6,930 nt of DNA from an uncultured Actinomycetes bacterium (GTDB lineage: Bacteria > Actinomycetota > Actinomycetes > Nanopelagicales > Nanopelagicaceae). The stretch spans positions 1 to 6,930 of the forward strand of contig CAIVOW010000123.1 in NCBI GenBank assembly GCA_903907665.1. The letters are read 5' to 3'. Made by a program: the position numbers and the translations under genes. The notes under the pieces are model-generated. The model was not told where the DNA came from. It did no database searches and worked only from the letters and a program-made list of their open reading frames with translations. Below are positions 1-5,894 of the stretch, one piece after another; position 1 is the first letter of the stretch, and the number at the start of each line of letters is the position of its first letter.

Positions 1-89
1 GTAGCGAAAGAACCGAATACCAAACCAAGAATCGGGATAAAAAAGAACCAGAACGGCGCTAGGGAAGAATCCAGCACCGTTCTGGTCAT
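1..89 (-). CDS. pilD: Prepilin peptidase (PilD/GspO, A24 family), N-terminal fragment
   Basis: Only the first 29 codons plus two bases lie in the window; the gene runs off the low-coordinate edge. The frame starts at ATG 89-87 and reads MTRTVLDSSLAPFW, then a hydrophobic stretch ending GLVFGSFA at residues 22-29. A hydrophobic first helix leading into G-L-V-x-G-S-F is the typical opening of bifunctional prepilin peptidases, which cut the leader after Gly and N-methylate the new N-terminus. The catalytic aspartates would lie outside the window. The frame closes upstream at a TAG (110-108) with no other ATG, so this start is the only good one, though a GTG at codon 5 is possible. No clear Shine-Dalgarno sequence precedes it. 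It starts 7 bp after the stop of the upstream prepilin gene. Codons 2-17 overlap a terminator-like hairpin and T-run. The position after the pilin genes supports the call; the short length limits confidence. Confidence 0.72.
   Translation of the reverse strand, partial: MTRTVLDSSLAPFWFFFIPILGLVFGSFA
39..86 (-). terminator. Intrinsic-terminator-like hairpin with U-tract, inside the start of pilD
   Basis: Read on the minus strand, ACCAGAACGGTGCT (86-73) pairs with AGCGCCGTTCTGGT (60-47). This gives a continuous 14-bp RNA stem with one G-U wobble, closing a 12-nt loop (72-61) that could pair two bases further. Directly after the stem comes U-C-UUUUUU (46-39). Stem, GC content and U-run match a Rho-independent terminator. 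It begins 10 nt after the stop of the candidate major pilin gene, a usual terminator position, but it also lies over codons 2-17 of the prepilin peptidase. It may therefore act as a leaky terminator or attenuator between pilin and peptidase. The structure is seen directly; its activity is inferred. Confidence 0.7.
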
Positions 90-96
90 GAATGAA

Positions 97-684
97 TTAA
101 AGCCCAGCTACCGTACAACCAGCCACAGAAGCAGCCGAGAGAGGGGCTTTTGGCAAATTAGGGTTGGCACCGTCTATGTTGAAGTTTGGACCAACCGCAT
201 AGATGAACTTAGGCGTAGCCGTATTTGCTGGATCTGGATATTGCACGTAATACACCGCAACATCGTCTGGAACCTTCGATAGGTAACCAGGAACCAAGGC
301 TGACAATTCACCGAAGATTAGGCCGGTATTTTTCTCAAGCAGCGATGGAACGGTGCGATAAATCGCAGCTGTCATGGTTGCGCCGCGGTAGCTATTTGGT
401 ACTCCAGGAATCAGAGGTACACCGTTGACGTTAGCGGCAAGAGCGGTACCAGGTACAGGTAGATCACCGGCATGAAGGACATAGTTGTTAAGGGCGTTAT
501 AAACATTACCCGTATCTTGAGAACACGCTTTTGTGCGCGCATCCTGTGATGAGCCAGAGAGGGCAACAACAACGATCGCAGCCAATATACCTAAAATCAA
601 AATTACAACTAGGAGTTCGATCAGGGTAAAACCTTGATCTCGTCGGCTACGCAAAACGCGTAGCTGCGCTTGTAGGCTCTTCAT
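97..684 (-). CDS. Type IV prepilin, candidate major pilin (195 aa)
   Basis: The N-terminus is a textbook class III prepilin signal: a basic 18-residue leader ending RRDQG, cleavage after G18, then FTLIELLVVILILGIL with Glu at mature position 5 (E23). The hydrophobic alpha1 helix covers roughly residues 19-42. The mature protein would be about 177 residues. It has only two cysteines, C54 (mature position 36, in the helix) and C190 (six from the end), which could form a disulfide tying the C-terminus to alpha1. The globular part has no enzymatic motif. It is separated from the upstream prepilin by 56 bp, has a strong AAAGGAAG Shine-Dalgarno, and is followed by a terminator-like hairpin. These are the reasons to consider it the abundant fibre subunit, assembled in the membrane by PilB/PilC after PilD cleavage. 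Family assignment is firm; major-pilin status is inference. Confidence 0.93.
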   Translation of the reverse strand: MKSLQAQLRVLRSRRDQGFTLIELLVVILILGILAAIVVVALSGSSQDARTKACSQDTGNVYNALNNYVLHAGDLPVPGTALAANVNGVPLIPGVPNSYRGATMTAAIYRTVPSLLEKNTGLIFGELSALVPGYLSKVPDDVAVYYVQYPDPANTATPKFIYAVGPNFNIDGANPNLPKAPLSAASVAGCTVAGL

Positions 685-740
685 TATTCTTCCTTTGCTT
701 CCCGTATTGATTCGCTGATTTATTTAGTTATTGAAGTTCT
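685..740 (-). promoter_or_regulatory. 56-bp intergenic spacer upstream of the candidate major pilin
   Basis: This is the only gap longer than 10 bp between genes in the window. On the minus strand it is AT-rich in its first half (AATAACTAAATAAATC) and ends in a strong ribosome binding site. The AT-rich stretch could hold a -10 element, and a TTGTAC at the end of the upstream gene is a possible -35, but the spacing to any reasonable -10 is poor (about 20 bp). I see no convincing promoter or inverted repeat. Its meaning is mainly that the pilin gene is not translationally coupled to the gene before it. Confidence 0.35.
689..696 (-). promoter_or_regulatory. Shine-Dalgarno of the candidate major pilin gene
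   Basis: AAAGGAAG on the minus strand, with the AGGA core at 694-691, six bases before the ATG at 684-682. It is the best-placed and purest purine ribosome binding site in the window; most other genes start inside the preceding gene. It fixes the 195-residue start and agrees with high expression of the pilin. Confidence 0.75.
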
Positions 741-1388
741 TTATAACGAAGTACAAGCCGCTGGCGCAGTTGTCCCAATTCTCTTTCCGGTCTTATTAAA
801 AACGTAGATATCGAAAGGATCGCCTTCCTTGCTGATTGGGTTCACATAGCCACCAAGTGGTGCCCGAGTTGGCGCAATCGTTGCTTGAGAAGTTACCCCA
901 AAGGATACAGTCCCAATTCCAGTTGCGGGGTCAGAACTGATCGACGACACTTTCCAAGTTCCATCAATAGAATTTGAGTCCAGACCTGCAACCACAATCT
1001 TCTCGCCAACAGCTATTTGTGGTGGATAGCCATATGAAAACGTCACCGTTGCCGTGGAGCCAGAGAGGGCAAAACTAGTTGCTGAAAATGTCCCCAACTG
1101 CACTGTGAAATTCTTGCTGTAAGACTCAATGGTAGATGCGCTCACATAATTGGGTTCCAAGGCCGTAATCGAGCCTGGCATGTTGCCCGCATGATCGGTT
1201 TGGTAGCTAGATATTCCTAGATAAATTGCTTGGTAAGCAGCTTTACAAGAATCTTGAATTGAGTTATTTCGCGCTGAACTGAGCCCGACATAAGCAATCC
1301 CTGAAAGAATTCCGATAATCGTGAGTACTACTAGCAACTCGATGATTGTGAATCCTTTGTCAGCTGCGCGTTTTAGCTGCAGCATCAT
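741..1388 (-). CDS. Type IV prepilin with inserted beta domain (215 aa)
   Basis: The leader is 12 residues ending AADKG, cleaved before FTIIELLVVLTIIGIL, with Glu5 (E17) present, so this is a canonical prepilin or pseudopilin. Cysteines are C48 (mature position 36, the same place as in the neighbouring 195-aa prepilin) and C212, three from the end, suggesting a shared helix-to-C-terminus disulfide and common ancestry. Between them, about residues 111-170 form a serine/threonine- and valine-rich beta segment with the pattern ATVTFSYG, VGEKIVVAGL, IDGTWKVSSI, which resembles a segment of the PilV-like protein at 2532-3428. The tail (residues 176-215) has GGYVNPISKEGDPFDIYVF, which looks like a pilin C-terminal sheet. 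The start ATG overlaps the previous stop as ATGA; a second ATG follows at once, so the start could be one codon later. It could be a second fibre subunit or a minor pilin of GspG/H type. Confidence 0.9.
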   Translation of the reverse strand: MMLQLKRAADKGFTIIELLVVLTIIGILSGIAYVGLSSARNNSIQDSCKAAYQAIYLGISSYQTDHAGNMPGSITALEPNYVSASTIESYSKNFTVQLGTFSATSFALSGSTATVTFSYGYPPQIAVGEKIVVAGLDSNSIDGTWKVSSISSDPATGIGTVSFGVTSQATIAPTRAPLGGYVNPISKEGDPFDIYVFNKTGKRIGTTAPAACTSL

Positions 1389-1846
1389 TCACTACCAAAT
1401 CCTGAAAAATTCTCGATGCGCGGGGCTTTTGGATCTTTTATATCTGTCGAAGTTGAGGTCACGAGATAAGTCTTTTCCGACACATGGCCATTTTTCTCGG
1501 TTAGATGTAAGAGAACTTGTTGATACGAGCTCGAATCAGAACTAGGAATTAATACACAATGAATCGTGACATCATGATCGTGGCTTGGTAAACCGCAGTT
1601 AGCGCTTTGAGTCGTTGTACTTAAAGCATCTCCGTCGCCTACAGCGCTCGTAATTTTTGCGATGATATCCGCCGTTGATTGTGCAATACCGTTAGAAGCT
1701 ATTAATTGATCAACCCCGCGGCCTTGAGCGTCAGCAGAGAGTTGGGTGACCATCATGACAGAGCCCAGCACAGTACCGACCGCGAGAACAAATATCAGCA
1801 CTAGGCCAAGTGTGTAGCCTGAGTCAGATTTTAGTTTGGTCTTCAT
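1385..1846 (-). CDS. PilX/GspK-like minor prepilin lacking Glu5 (153 aa)
   Basis: A short leader, MKTKLKSDSG, is followed by YTLGLVLIFVLAVGTVLGSV, a 20-residue hydrophobic segment. Prepilin cleavage after G10 would place leucine (L15), not glutamate, at mature position 5. Absence of Glu5 after an otherwise normal prepilin signal is characteristic of the GspK/PilX group, which sits at the tip of the pseudopilus. The mature protein of about 143 residues has two cysteines, C84 and C97, that may form a small disulfide loop, and a beta-rich second half. It overlaps both neighbours by 4 bp (ATGA). Its place after PilV- and PilW-like genes mirrors the minor pilin order of Gram-negative pilV-pilW-pilX clusters. 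The sequence outside the helix is not recognisable, so the call rests on signal, context and order. It could instead be a generic secreted membrane-anchored protein. Confidence 0.72.
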   Translation of the reverse strand: MKTKLKSDSGYTLGLVLIFVLAVGTVLGSVMMVTQLSADAQGRGVDQLIASNGIAQSTADIIAKITSAVGDGDALSTTTQSANCGLPSHDHDVTIHCVLIPSSDSSSYQQVLLHLTEKNGHVSEKTYLVTSTSTDIKDPKAPRIENFSGFGSE

Positions 1847-2535
1847 CCGATATTTCGCCCTGCAACAATAATTTGAGCTTGTTCATTAACCTTTGTACCT
1901 GAGACTGAAGCAGGTACGGTGATCAAAATTCCAGGATTAGTCGCAATTGCATTGAGGAGCGAATCCTTCTCACACGCCACCGCAGTTAAATTCCCGCCGG
2001 CTGGAAAATGCGCACACATGACTGAAGTATCCCATGTCGAAGAGGTTGATACTGGTAGTGAACTACGAAGTTGTTGGGATGGGCCATTTGAAACGCCCTG
2101 AGAAGGACAGGAAATACGCCAGAGCGCGCCATCGTTACCAGTAGTGCGAACTTCGTATCCAAAGGCCGATCCATCAGAATTAGTCACAGTAAATAGTGGG
2201 CGCACAGAATTAGTAGCACTTGAAATTGCCGTTGAGCAGGCAAAGGAAGATTGAGTTGCCATATTAGTTGAGGAAACGATAAAGCCATCGGATTTTTCAA
2301 CATCGCTGGTGACCAGGCGATTGAGATTGCCGGTATTCAAAGAAGTCACAGCCACACTTTGTGTGTAATTCGCAGATGAGAACGATGCCATTGCCAACTG
2401 TGTGCAACCAAGAGCAAGAAGTCCGCTTAAACCAATTGCTATAAGCACCTCAGGAAGGCTAAGTCCACGGTCATCAGCAATCCCGTTGGAATTCGACGCC
2501 CCAGAGAGACGATCTGCTATGAATTTTCTGATCAT
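1843..2535 (-). CDS. PilW-like minor prepilin (230 aa)
   Basis: The N-terminus carries an unusually long 24-residue leader ending IADDRG, followed by LSLPEVLIAIGLSGLLALG with Glu at mature position 5 (E29). The hydrophobic helix covers about residues 25-44. The G-x-S-L-x-E-V/L-x-I-A form resembles PilW/GspJ-class minor pilins. The mature protein has one cysteine in the membrane helix (C44) and four outside it (C100, C143, C174, C188), enough for two disulfides. The start ATG (2535-2533) overlaps the upstream stop as ATGA, and AAAGG lies about eight bases upstream. The 3' end overlaps the PilX-like gene by 4 bp. The role proposed is in the minor pilin complex that starts or caps the pilus. The prepilin call is firm; the PilW label comes from order and signal only. 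Confidence 0.82.
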   Translation of the reverse strand: MIRKFIADRLSGASNSNGIADDRGLSLPEVLIAIGLSGLLALGCTQLAMASFSSANYTQSVAVTSLNTGNLNRLVTSDVEKSDGFIVSSTNMATQSSFACSTAISSATNSVRPLFTVTNSDGSAFGYEVRTTGNDGALWRISCPSQGVSNGPSQQLRSSLPVSTSSTWDTSVMCAHFPAGGNLTAVACEKDSLLNAIATNPGILITVPASVSGTKVNEQAQIIVAGRNIG

Positions 2536-3428
2536 AGCGCTGCCTTTGTGATGATTTTCTGCAAAGGTGAGCCTGCAACAACAGTGCTCACTACTACTTC
2601 TTGAACATCAGCAGAAGTTGAAACTCGTACATCGCCGCCCGCCGAGCTTCCCAATGCTGTGAGAGCCACGGTAAATGCGTGCGGAGAAGATTCAATTACC
2701 TTTAAATGTCGTCCGTTGAAAGCAGGGTTAGATGCTCCCCAGATTGATACAGAATCTCCTGGCAGGATTGCTTTTCCGTCATAACCGTAGGTCGCAACTT
2801 TTCCATCACCAGAAGCCGAGGTGATGTAAGAGGAAGGAATAGATTCGCAAGGAACCCAAGATCCGCCCGAGTTTGCTAAAACTTGAACTAGAGCGCTGGT
2901 CAGAAGTAAATTCTTCGTCGCTTTTTCTGCGCCACTTGTCGCTGTAAAAATATATTGAGCAGTAATTGCTTGAGTTGTCGCGCCGCTAATTACTCCGCTT
3001 GACTCGTTCAAAACTAAACCAGAAGGCAAGCTTGGCTCAACTGTCCATGTAACTGGGCCAGTTGAATGATCTAAAGCTAACTTAAATGTATATGGGTACT
3101 GCTTGCTCGAGGTGCTAACCATTACTGGTGGAAGAGCATCAGTTGTTAAGGCAAATCCCGTAGATCCGGAGGTATTTGTTGAAGAAACTTGAGCAAAACT
3201 ATATGGCTCTACATCATGAGGTGAGCAATACGCAAAGGACTGCAAATTAATTGATTGCGAAAGAGAATTTAGGTTTTGAACTGTTTGCCCAACAAGCGAC
3301 ATTTTGTCGGCAAATGGGCGGGCTACTGCGATTGATGAAATGATTAATACGCCAATGACGCCCATAATCACGGTTGAGATAACAACTTCAAGCAGGCTAT
3401 CGCCACGATCTTCAATTTTTAGTTTCAT
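2532..3428 (-). CDS. PilV-like minor prepilin with Ig-like (He_PIG-type) domain (298 aa)
   Basis: A 9-residue leader MKLKIEDRG is followed by DSLLEVVISTVIMGVIGVLII. Cleavage after G9 gives Asp at position 1 and Glu at mature position 5 (E14), as in PilV/GspI-type pseudopilins. The body is much larger than usual for this class. Residues about 108-178 match the putative Ig (He_PIG) pattern: YPYTFKLAL, TWTVEPSLPSGLVLNESSG, VISGATT, then a strand YIFTATSG. Residues about 209-270 form a second beta segment (VATYGYDG, LPGDSVSIWGA, AFNGRHLKVIES, AFTVAL). Cysteines are C68 and C194. The ATG overlaps the pilC stop by 4 bp and has GGAG (3439-3436) seven bases upstream. A tip adhesin or substrate-binding role is inferred from the Ig-like domain on a minor pilin stem; no ligand can be predicted. 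Confidence 0.85.
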   Translation of the reverse strand: MKLKIEDRGDSLLEVVISTVIMGVIGVLIISSIAVARPFADKMSLVGQTVQNLNSLSQSINLQSFAYCSPHDVEPYSFAQVSSTNTSGSTGFALTTDALPPVMVSTSSKQYPYTFKLALDHSTGPVTWTVEPSLPSGLVLNESSGVISGATTQAITAQYIFTATSGAEKATKNLLLTSALVQVLANSGGSWVPCESIPSSYITSASGDGKVATYGYDGKAILPGDSVSIWGASNPAFNGRHLKVIESSPHAFTVALTALGSSAGGDVRVSTSADVQEVVVSTVVAGSPLQKIITKAAL

Positions 3429-4696
3429 CCGCGCACTCCGCTATAAACGCCATACATAGCTGAGACAAGTGCGACGGCCACAAAGCCGACTCCGCCACCA
3501 ATAACAAGTAGTGTTGCTGGCTCAAGTAGGGCTGTGAAATTCTTTAACTTATGGTCTAGCTCATCAGAGTAGAACGATGCTGCTTGATTAAGTTGTGAAC
3601 CAAGTTGGCCTGACTCTTCACCAATTCTAAAGATTTGGATAGCAGCGCTTGGGAAGATATTTGCGGCTTCTAGTGGGCCTGCTAAACCTTCGCCTTGCAG
3701 CACGCGAGTACGAGCGTTCATGATTGCGTTCTCAAAAACACGGTTTCCTGTGCTATTTCCAGCAAGCTCAAGCGCCTCTGGAAGGTGCACGTTTGTACGA
3801 ACAAGGGTTGAGAGAACTCGGCAGAAACGCTCAAGTGCTACCAATCTAATGAGAGGACCGGCAATCGGTAGTTTCAAAAGAATGCGATCTAGTTTGATTC
3901 GTCCACGTGGGTTACGGCGCATTGCTAGGAGTGCGACAAAACCACTGATAAGAAGGGCGGTCATACCCATCCACCAACCGGAAACAAAATGAGTTACCGC
4001 TAAGAGCATTCTTGTAGCAAGTGGCAAGGTAACGCCAAGTGAATCAAAGAAGATTTGGAAGCGAGGTAGAACGAATACCGAAAGGACCACTACCGCTACC
4101 AGGGTGAGTGAAATAAGAACAGCTGGATAAATCATTGCTGAGCGAACTGCTCGCTTGCTGCGAAGGTCACGCTCTAGGTAAGAATTCAAAGTCGATAGTG
4201 CTTCAGTAAGATTTCCGCTGCGCTCGGCAGAGGTAAGAATCGCGCTGTAGTAGCGAGGAAAGACGGAAGGGTATTGCTTAACAGCATCGCTAAGGTGTGA
4301 TCCGCCTTCAATCTCAACCAAAATCTCTTCTAGGATTTCACGCATTTTCTTATCGTCAGCAGTCTGAGCAAGAATGCCGATTCCTTTTGCAGCTGGGATT
4401 CCAGCTTCGGAGAAGGATGCAAGCTGACGGGTGATTTGCAGCAAAGTTTCAAGGGATACGGAGCGGCCAATTTCAAGGCTCAATAGACTTTTCTTTGCCG
4501 AGAGCTCAAGATCAAAAATTCCATCGCGCTCAAGAATAAAACGAGCTTCGTTGCGAGACATCGCTTCCATGGATCCAGAAACACGATTTCCTTGAGCATT
4601 AACACCCTTGTAACGAAATTCGCGCAACTTAGCTACTTCTTGCGCTTCCTTATGCCAAAGAAGCTTGAATGAAGATTTTGAATTAAGCAATGTCAT
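3425..4696 (-). CDS. pilC: Type IV pilus / type II secretion inner-membrane platform protein PilC/GspF
   Basis: This 423-residue protein has the normal PilC/GspF length and layout. Residues 26-70 are the N-terminal segment (FRYKGVNAQGNRVSG, then EARFILERDGI). Two T2SSF repeats follow at about 88-211 and 291-413. Each carries the conserved small motif: SAERSGNLTEAL (156-167) and GEESGQLGSQL (359-369). Three membrane helices are visible at about 190-210, 240-258 and 393-415. The protein sits in the cytoplasmic membrane, binds the PilB hexamer and transfers its motion to pilin subunits. The ATG at 4696-4694 lies inside pilB (14-bp overlap) with GGCGGTGG upstream. The first 24 residues have no match to the family, and a TTG at codon 24 could be the real start. 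The stop overlaps the next gene as ATGA. It lies in the expected place between the ATPase and the pilins. Confidence 0.96.
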   Translation of the reverse strand: MTLLNSKSSFKLLWHKEAQEVAKLREFRYKGVNAQGNRVSGSMEAMSRNEARFILERDGIFDLELSAKKSLLSLEIGRSVSLETLLQITRQLASFSEAGIPAAKGIGILAQTADDKKMREILEEILVEIEGGSHLSDAVKQYPSVFPRYYSAILTSAERSGNLTEALSTLNSYLERDLRSKRAVRSAMIYPAVLISLTLVAVVVLSVFVLPRFQIFFDSLGVTLPLATRMLLAVTHFVSGWWMGMTALLISGFVALLAMRRNPRGRIKLDRILLKLPIAGPLIRLVALERFCRVLSTLVRTNVHLPEALELAGNSTGNRVFENAIMNARTRVLQGEGLAGPLEAANIFPSAAIQIFRIGEESGQLGSQLNQAASFYSDELDHKLKNFTALLEPATLLVIGGGVGFVAVALVSAMYGVYSGVRG

Positions 4697-5894
4697 TTGC
4701 CACCGCCAAAGTAAGGGCTTCTTCGATTGTAGTTACACCTTCAGAAGCGAGACGAAGTGCCTCGTATTCCATCGTCGTCATACCCGCATCAAGAGCGTGC
4801 TTTCTAAAAAGTGTTGGTTGTGGGCGTGACACCATGAACTCACTTAGGAATTCACTCGCTTCAAGAACTTGAAAAGCAGCAACGCGCTCTCTGTAACCTG
4901 TGTGGCGGCATGCATCGCAACCTGCGCCCATACGCAATGAATCTGTAGGTAAATTGTGAAATCTAAGGATGGTCTCTTCAGTTGGGGTTGCCTTATGTGG
5001 CGCAGCACAATCTTTGCAAACTTTGCGGATCAAGCGCTGGGAAATAGCGCCTCTAAATGCTGAAGCCAGTAAGTGAGACTCAATATCCATCTGGATTAAA
5101 CGGTAGATAGCACCGACAGCGTCGGTTGCATGGATGGTGCTCAAAACTAAGTGGCCAGTTAGAGCTGCTTGAACAGAGATTCGAGCGGTTTCAACATCGC
5201 GAGTCTCGCCCACCATGATGATATCTGGATCTTGGCGAATAACCGCACGGAGCTGAACCGCAAAGCCAGCTTCATTAGCATCGTGTACTGGGATTTGAGT
5301 GATGCCAGGAACAACGTATTCAACAGGATCTTCGATAGTAACAACGTTCTTATGTTCAACAGCAACAATCTTAAGAGCAGAATGCAGTGTCGTTGACTTA
5401 CCGCTACCAGTGGGTCCAGCAACGAGAATCAAACCATTGCTTGCATTGATCATTCTTTCAAATGACGCGAGCTGATTTGCACTCATTCCAAGATCGGCTA
5501 GTTCAACAGTTGGGCGAGCTGAATCTAGGAGGCGAAGAACGACCTTTTCACCGTTAATGGTTGCAACTGTTGAAACGCGTACGTCCACTTGACGGCCAAG
5601 ATAATTAGTCGTGAACTGACCATCTTGTGGGCGACGACGTTCAATGATATTCATTTGAGACATTACTTTGACGCGGCTAACGATTGCTGAAGCCAGACGT
5701 GCTGGGTATTCGGCGTAATTAACAAGACGTCCATCAATTCGAGCGCGGACCAAGAATTTTTCTTGATAAGGCTCAAGGTGAATATCACTCGCACGATCGG
5801 CAACAGCTTGATCAATAACCTTTTGGACAAGGTCAGTGATAGGCGCGTCATCAAACTCGCCCTCAATTGTTGGGAAATCGTGTATTTGCGCCAT
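4683..5894 (-). CDS. pilB: Type IV pilus assembly / type II secretion ATPase PilB/GspE, short form
   Basis: A hexameric secretion ATPase that powers pilin extrusion at the cytoplasmic face of PilC. Motifs in order: APITDLVQKVIDQAVADRASDIHLEP (17-42; second N-terminal domain), RRRPQDGQ (87-93), Walker A GPTGSGKST (160-168), Asp box TIEDPVEY (186-193), Walker B region RQDPDIIMVGETRD (220-233), His box TGHLVLSTIHATDA (246-259), and a tetracysteine zinc site C293-x2-C296 / C326-x2-C329. The zinc site points to the extension-type PilB/GspE group and away from PilT. At 403 residues it is well short of the usual 500-600; the N-terminal MshEN/GSPII_E-N domain is absent and the protein begins just before the DIHLEP region. 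The ATG overlaps the preceding stop by one base (TAATG), so the start is well fixed and the short form appears real. All catalytic motifs are intact. Confidence 0.97.
   Translation of the reverse strand: MAQIHDFPTIEGEFDDAPITDLVQKVIDQAVADRASDIHLEPYQEKFLVRARIDGRLVNYAEYPARLASAIVSRVKVMSQMNIIERRRPQDGQFTTNYLGRQVDVRVSTVATINGEKVVLRLLDSARPTVELADLGMSANQLASFERMINASNGLILVAGPTGSGKSTTLHSALKIVAVEHKNVVTIEDPVEYVVPGITQIPVHDANEAGFAVQLRAVIRQDPDIIMVGETRDVETARISVQAALTGHLVLSTIHATDAVGAIYRLIQMDIESHLLASAFRGAISQRLIRKVCKDCAAPHKATPTEETILRFHNLPTDSLRMGAGCDACRHTGYRERVAAFQVLEASEFLSEFMVSRPQPTLFRKHALDAGMTTMEYEALRLASEGVTTIEEALTLAVANDIA

Noticed and set aside
88..428. Plus-strand open frames at 88-282 and 225-428
   Set aside because: They lie wholly opposite the well-supported prepilin at 97-684 and give low-quality, Arg/Trp-rich sequence with no recognisable motif.
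698..770. Possible sigma-70-type promoter before the candidate major pilin (TTGTAC with an AT-rich stretch downstream)
   Set aside because: The spacing to any -10-like hexamer is about 20 bp or the match is poor; not enough to report as a promoter.
551..1072. Identical 16-mer gagccagagagggcaa at 551-566 and 1057-1072
   Set aside because: Both copies encode Ala-Leu-Ser-Gly-Ser in frame in the two prepilins, but at different places in the proteins; with only two copies and no flanking similarity, chance and shared codon choice explain it.
1321..1545. Plus-strand open frame of 74 codons
   Set aside because: It is antisense to the ends of two prepilin genes and has no family features.
1919..2174. 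Plus-strand frame 1919-2101 and minus-strand frame 1986-2174
   Set aside because: Both are alternative frames inside the PilW-like gene and have no ribosome site or recognisable product.
3720..3992. Plus-strand open frame of 90 codons
   Set aside because: It is the reverse of the conserved second half of pilC; its Ser/Arg-rich composition is typical of an antisense shadow.
5159..5866. Short frames on both strands inside pilB, including a Leu-rich minus-strand one at 5159-5422
   Set aside because: They cover the Walker A/B region of pilB in other frames; the hydrophobic look comes from frame-shifted reading of a conserved gene.
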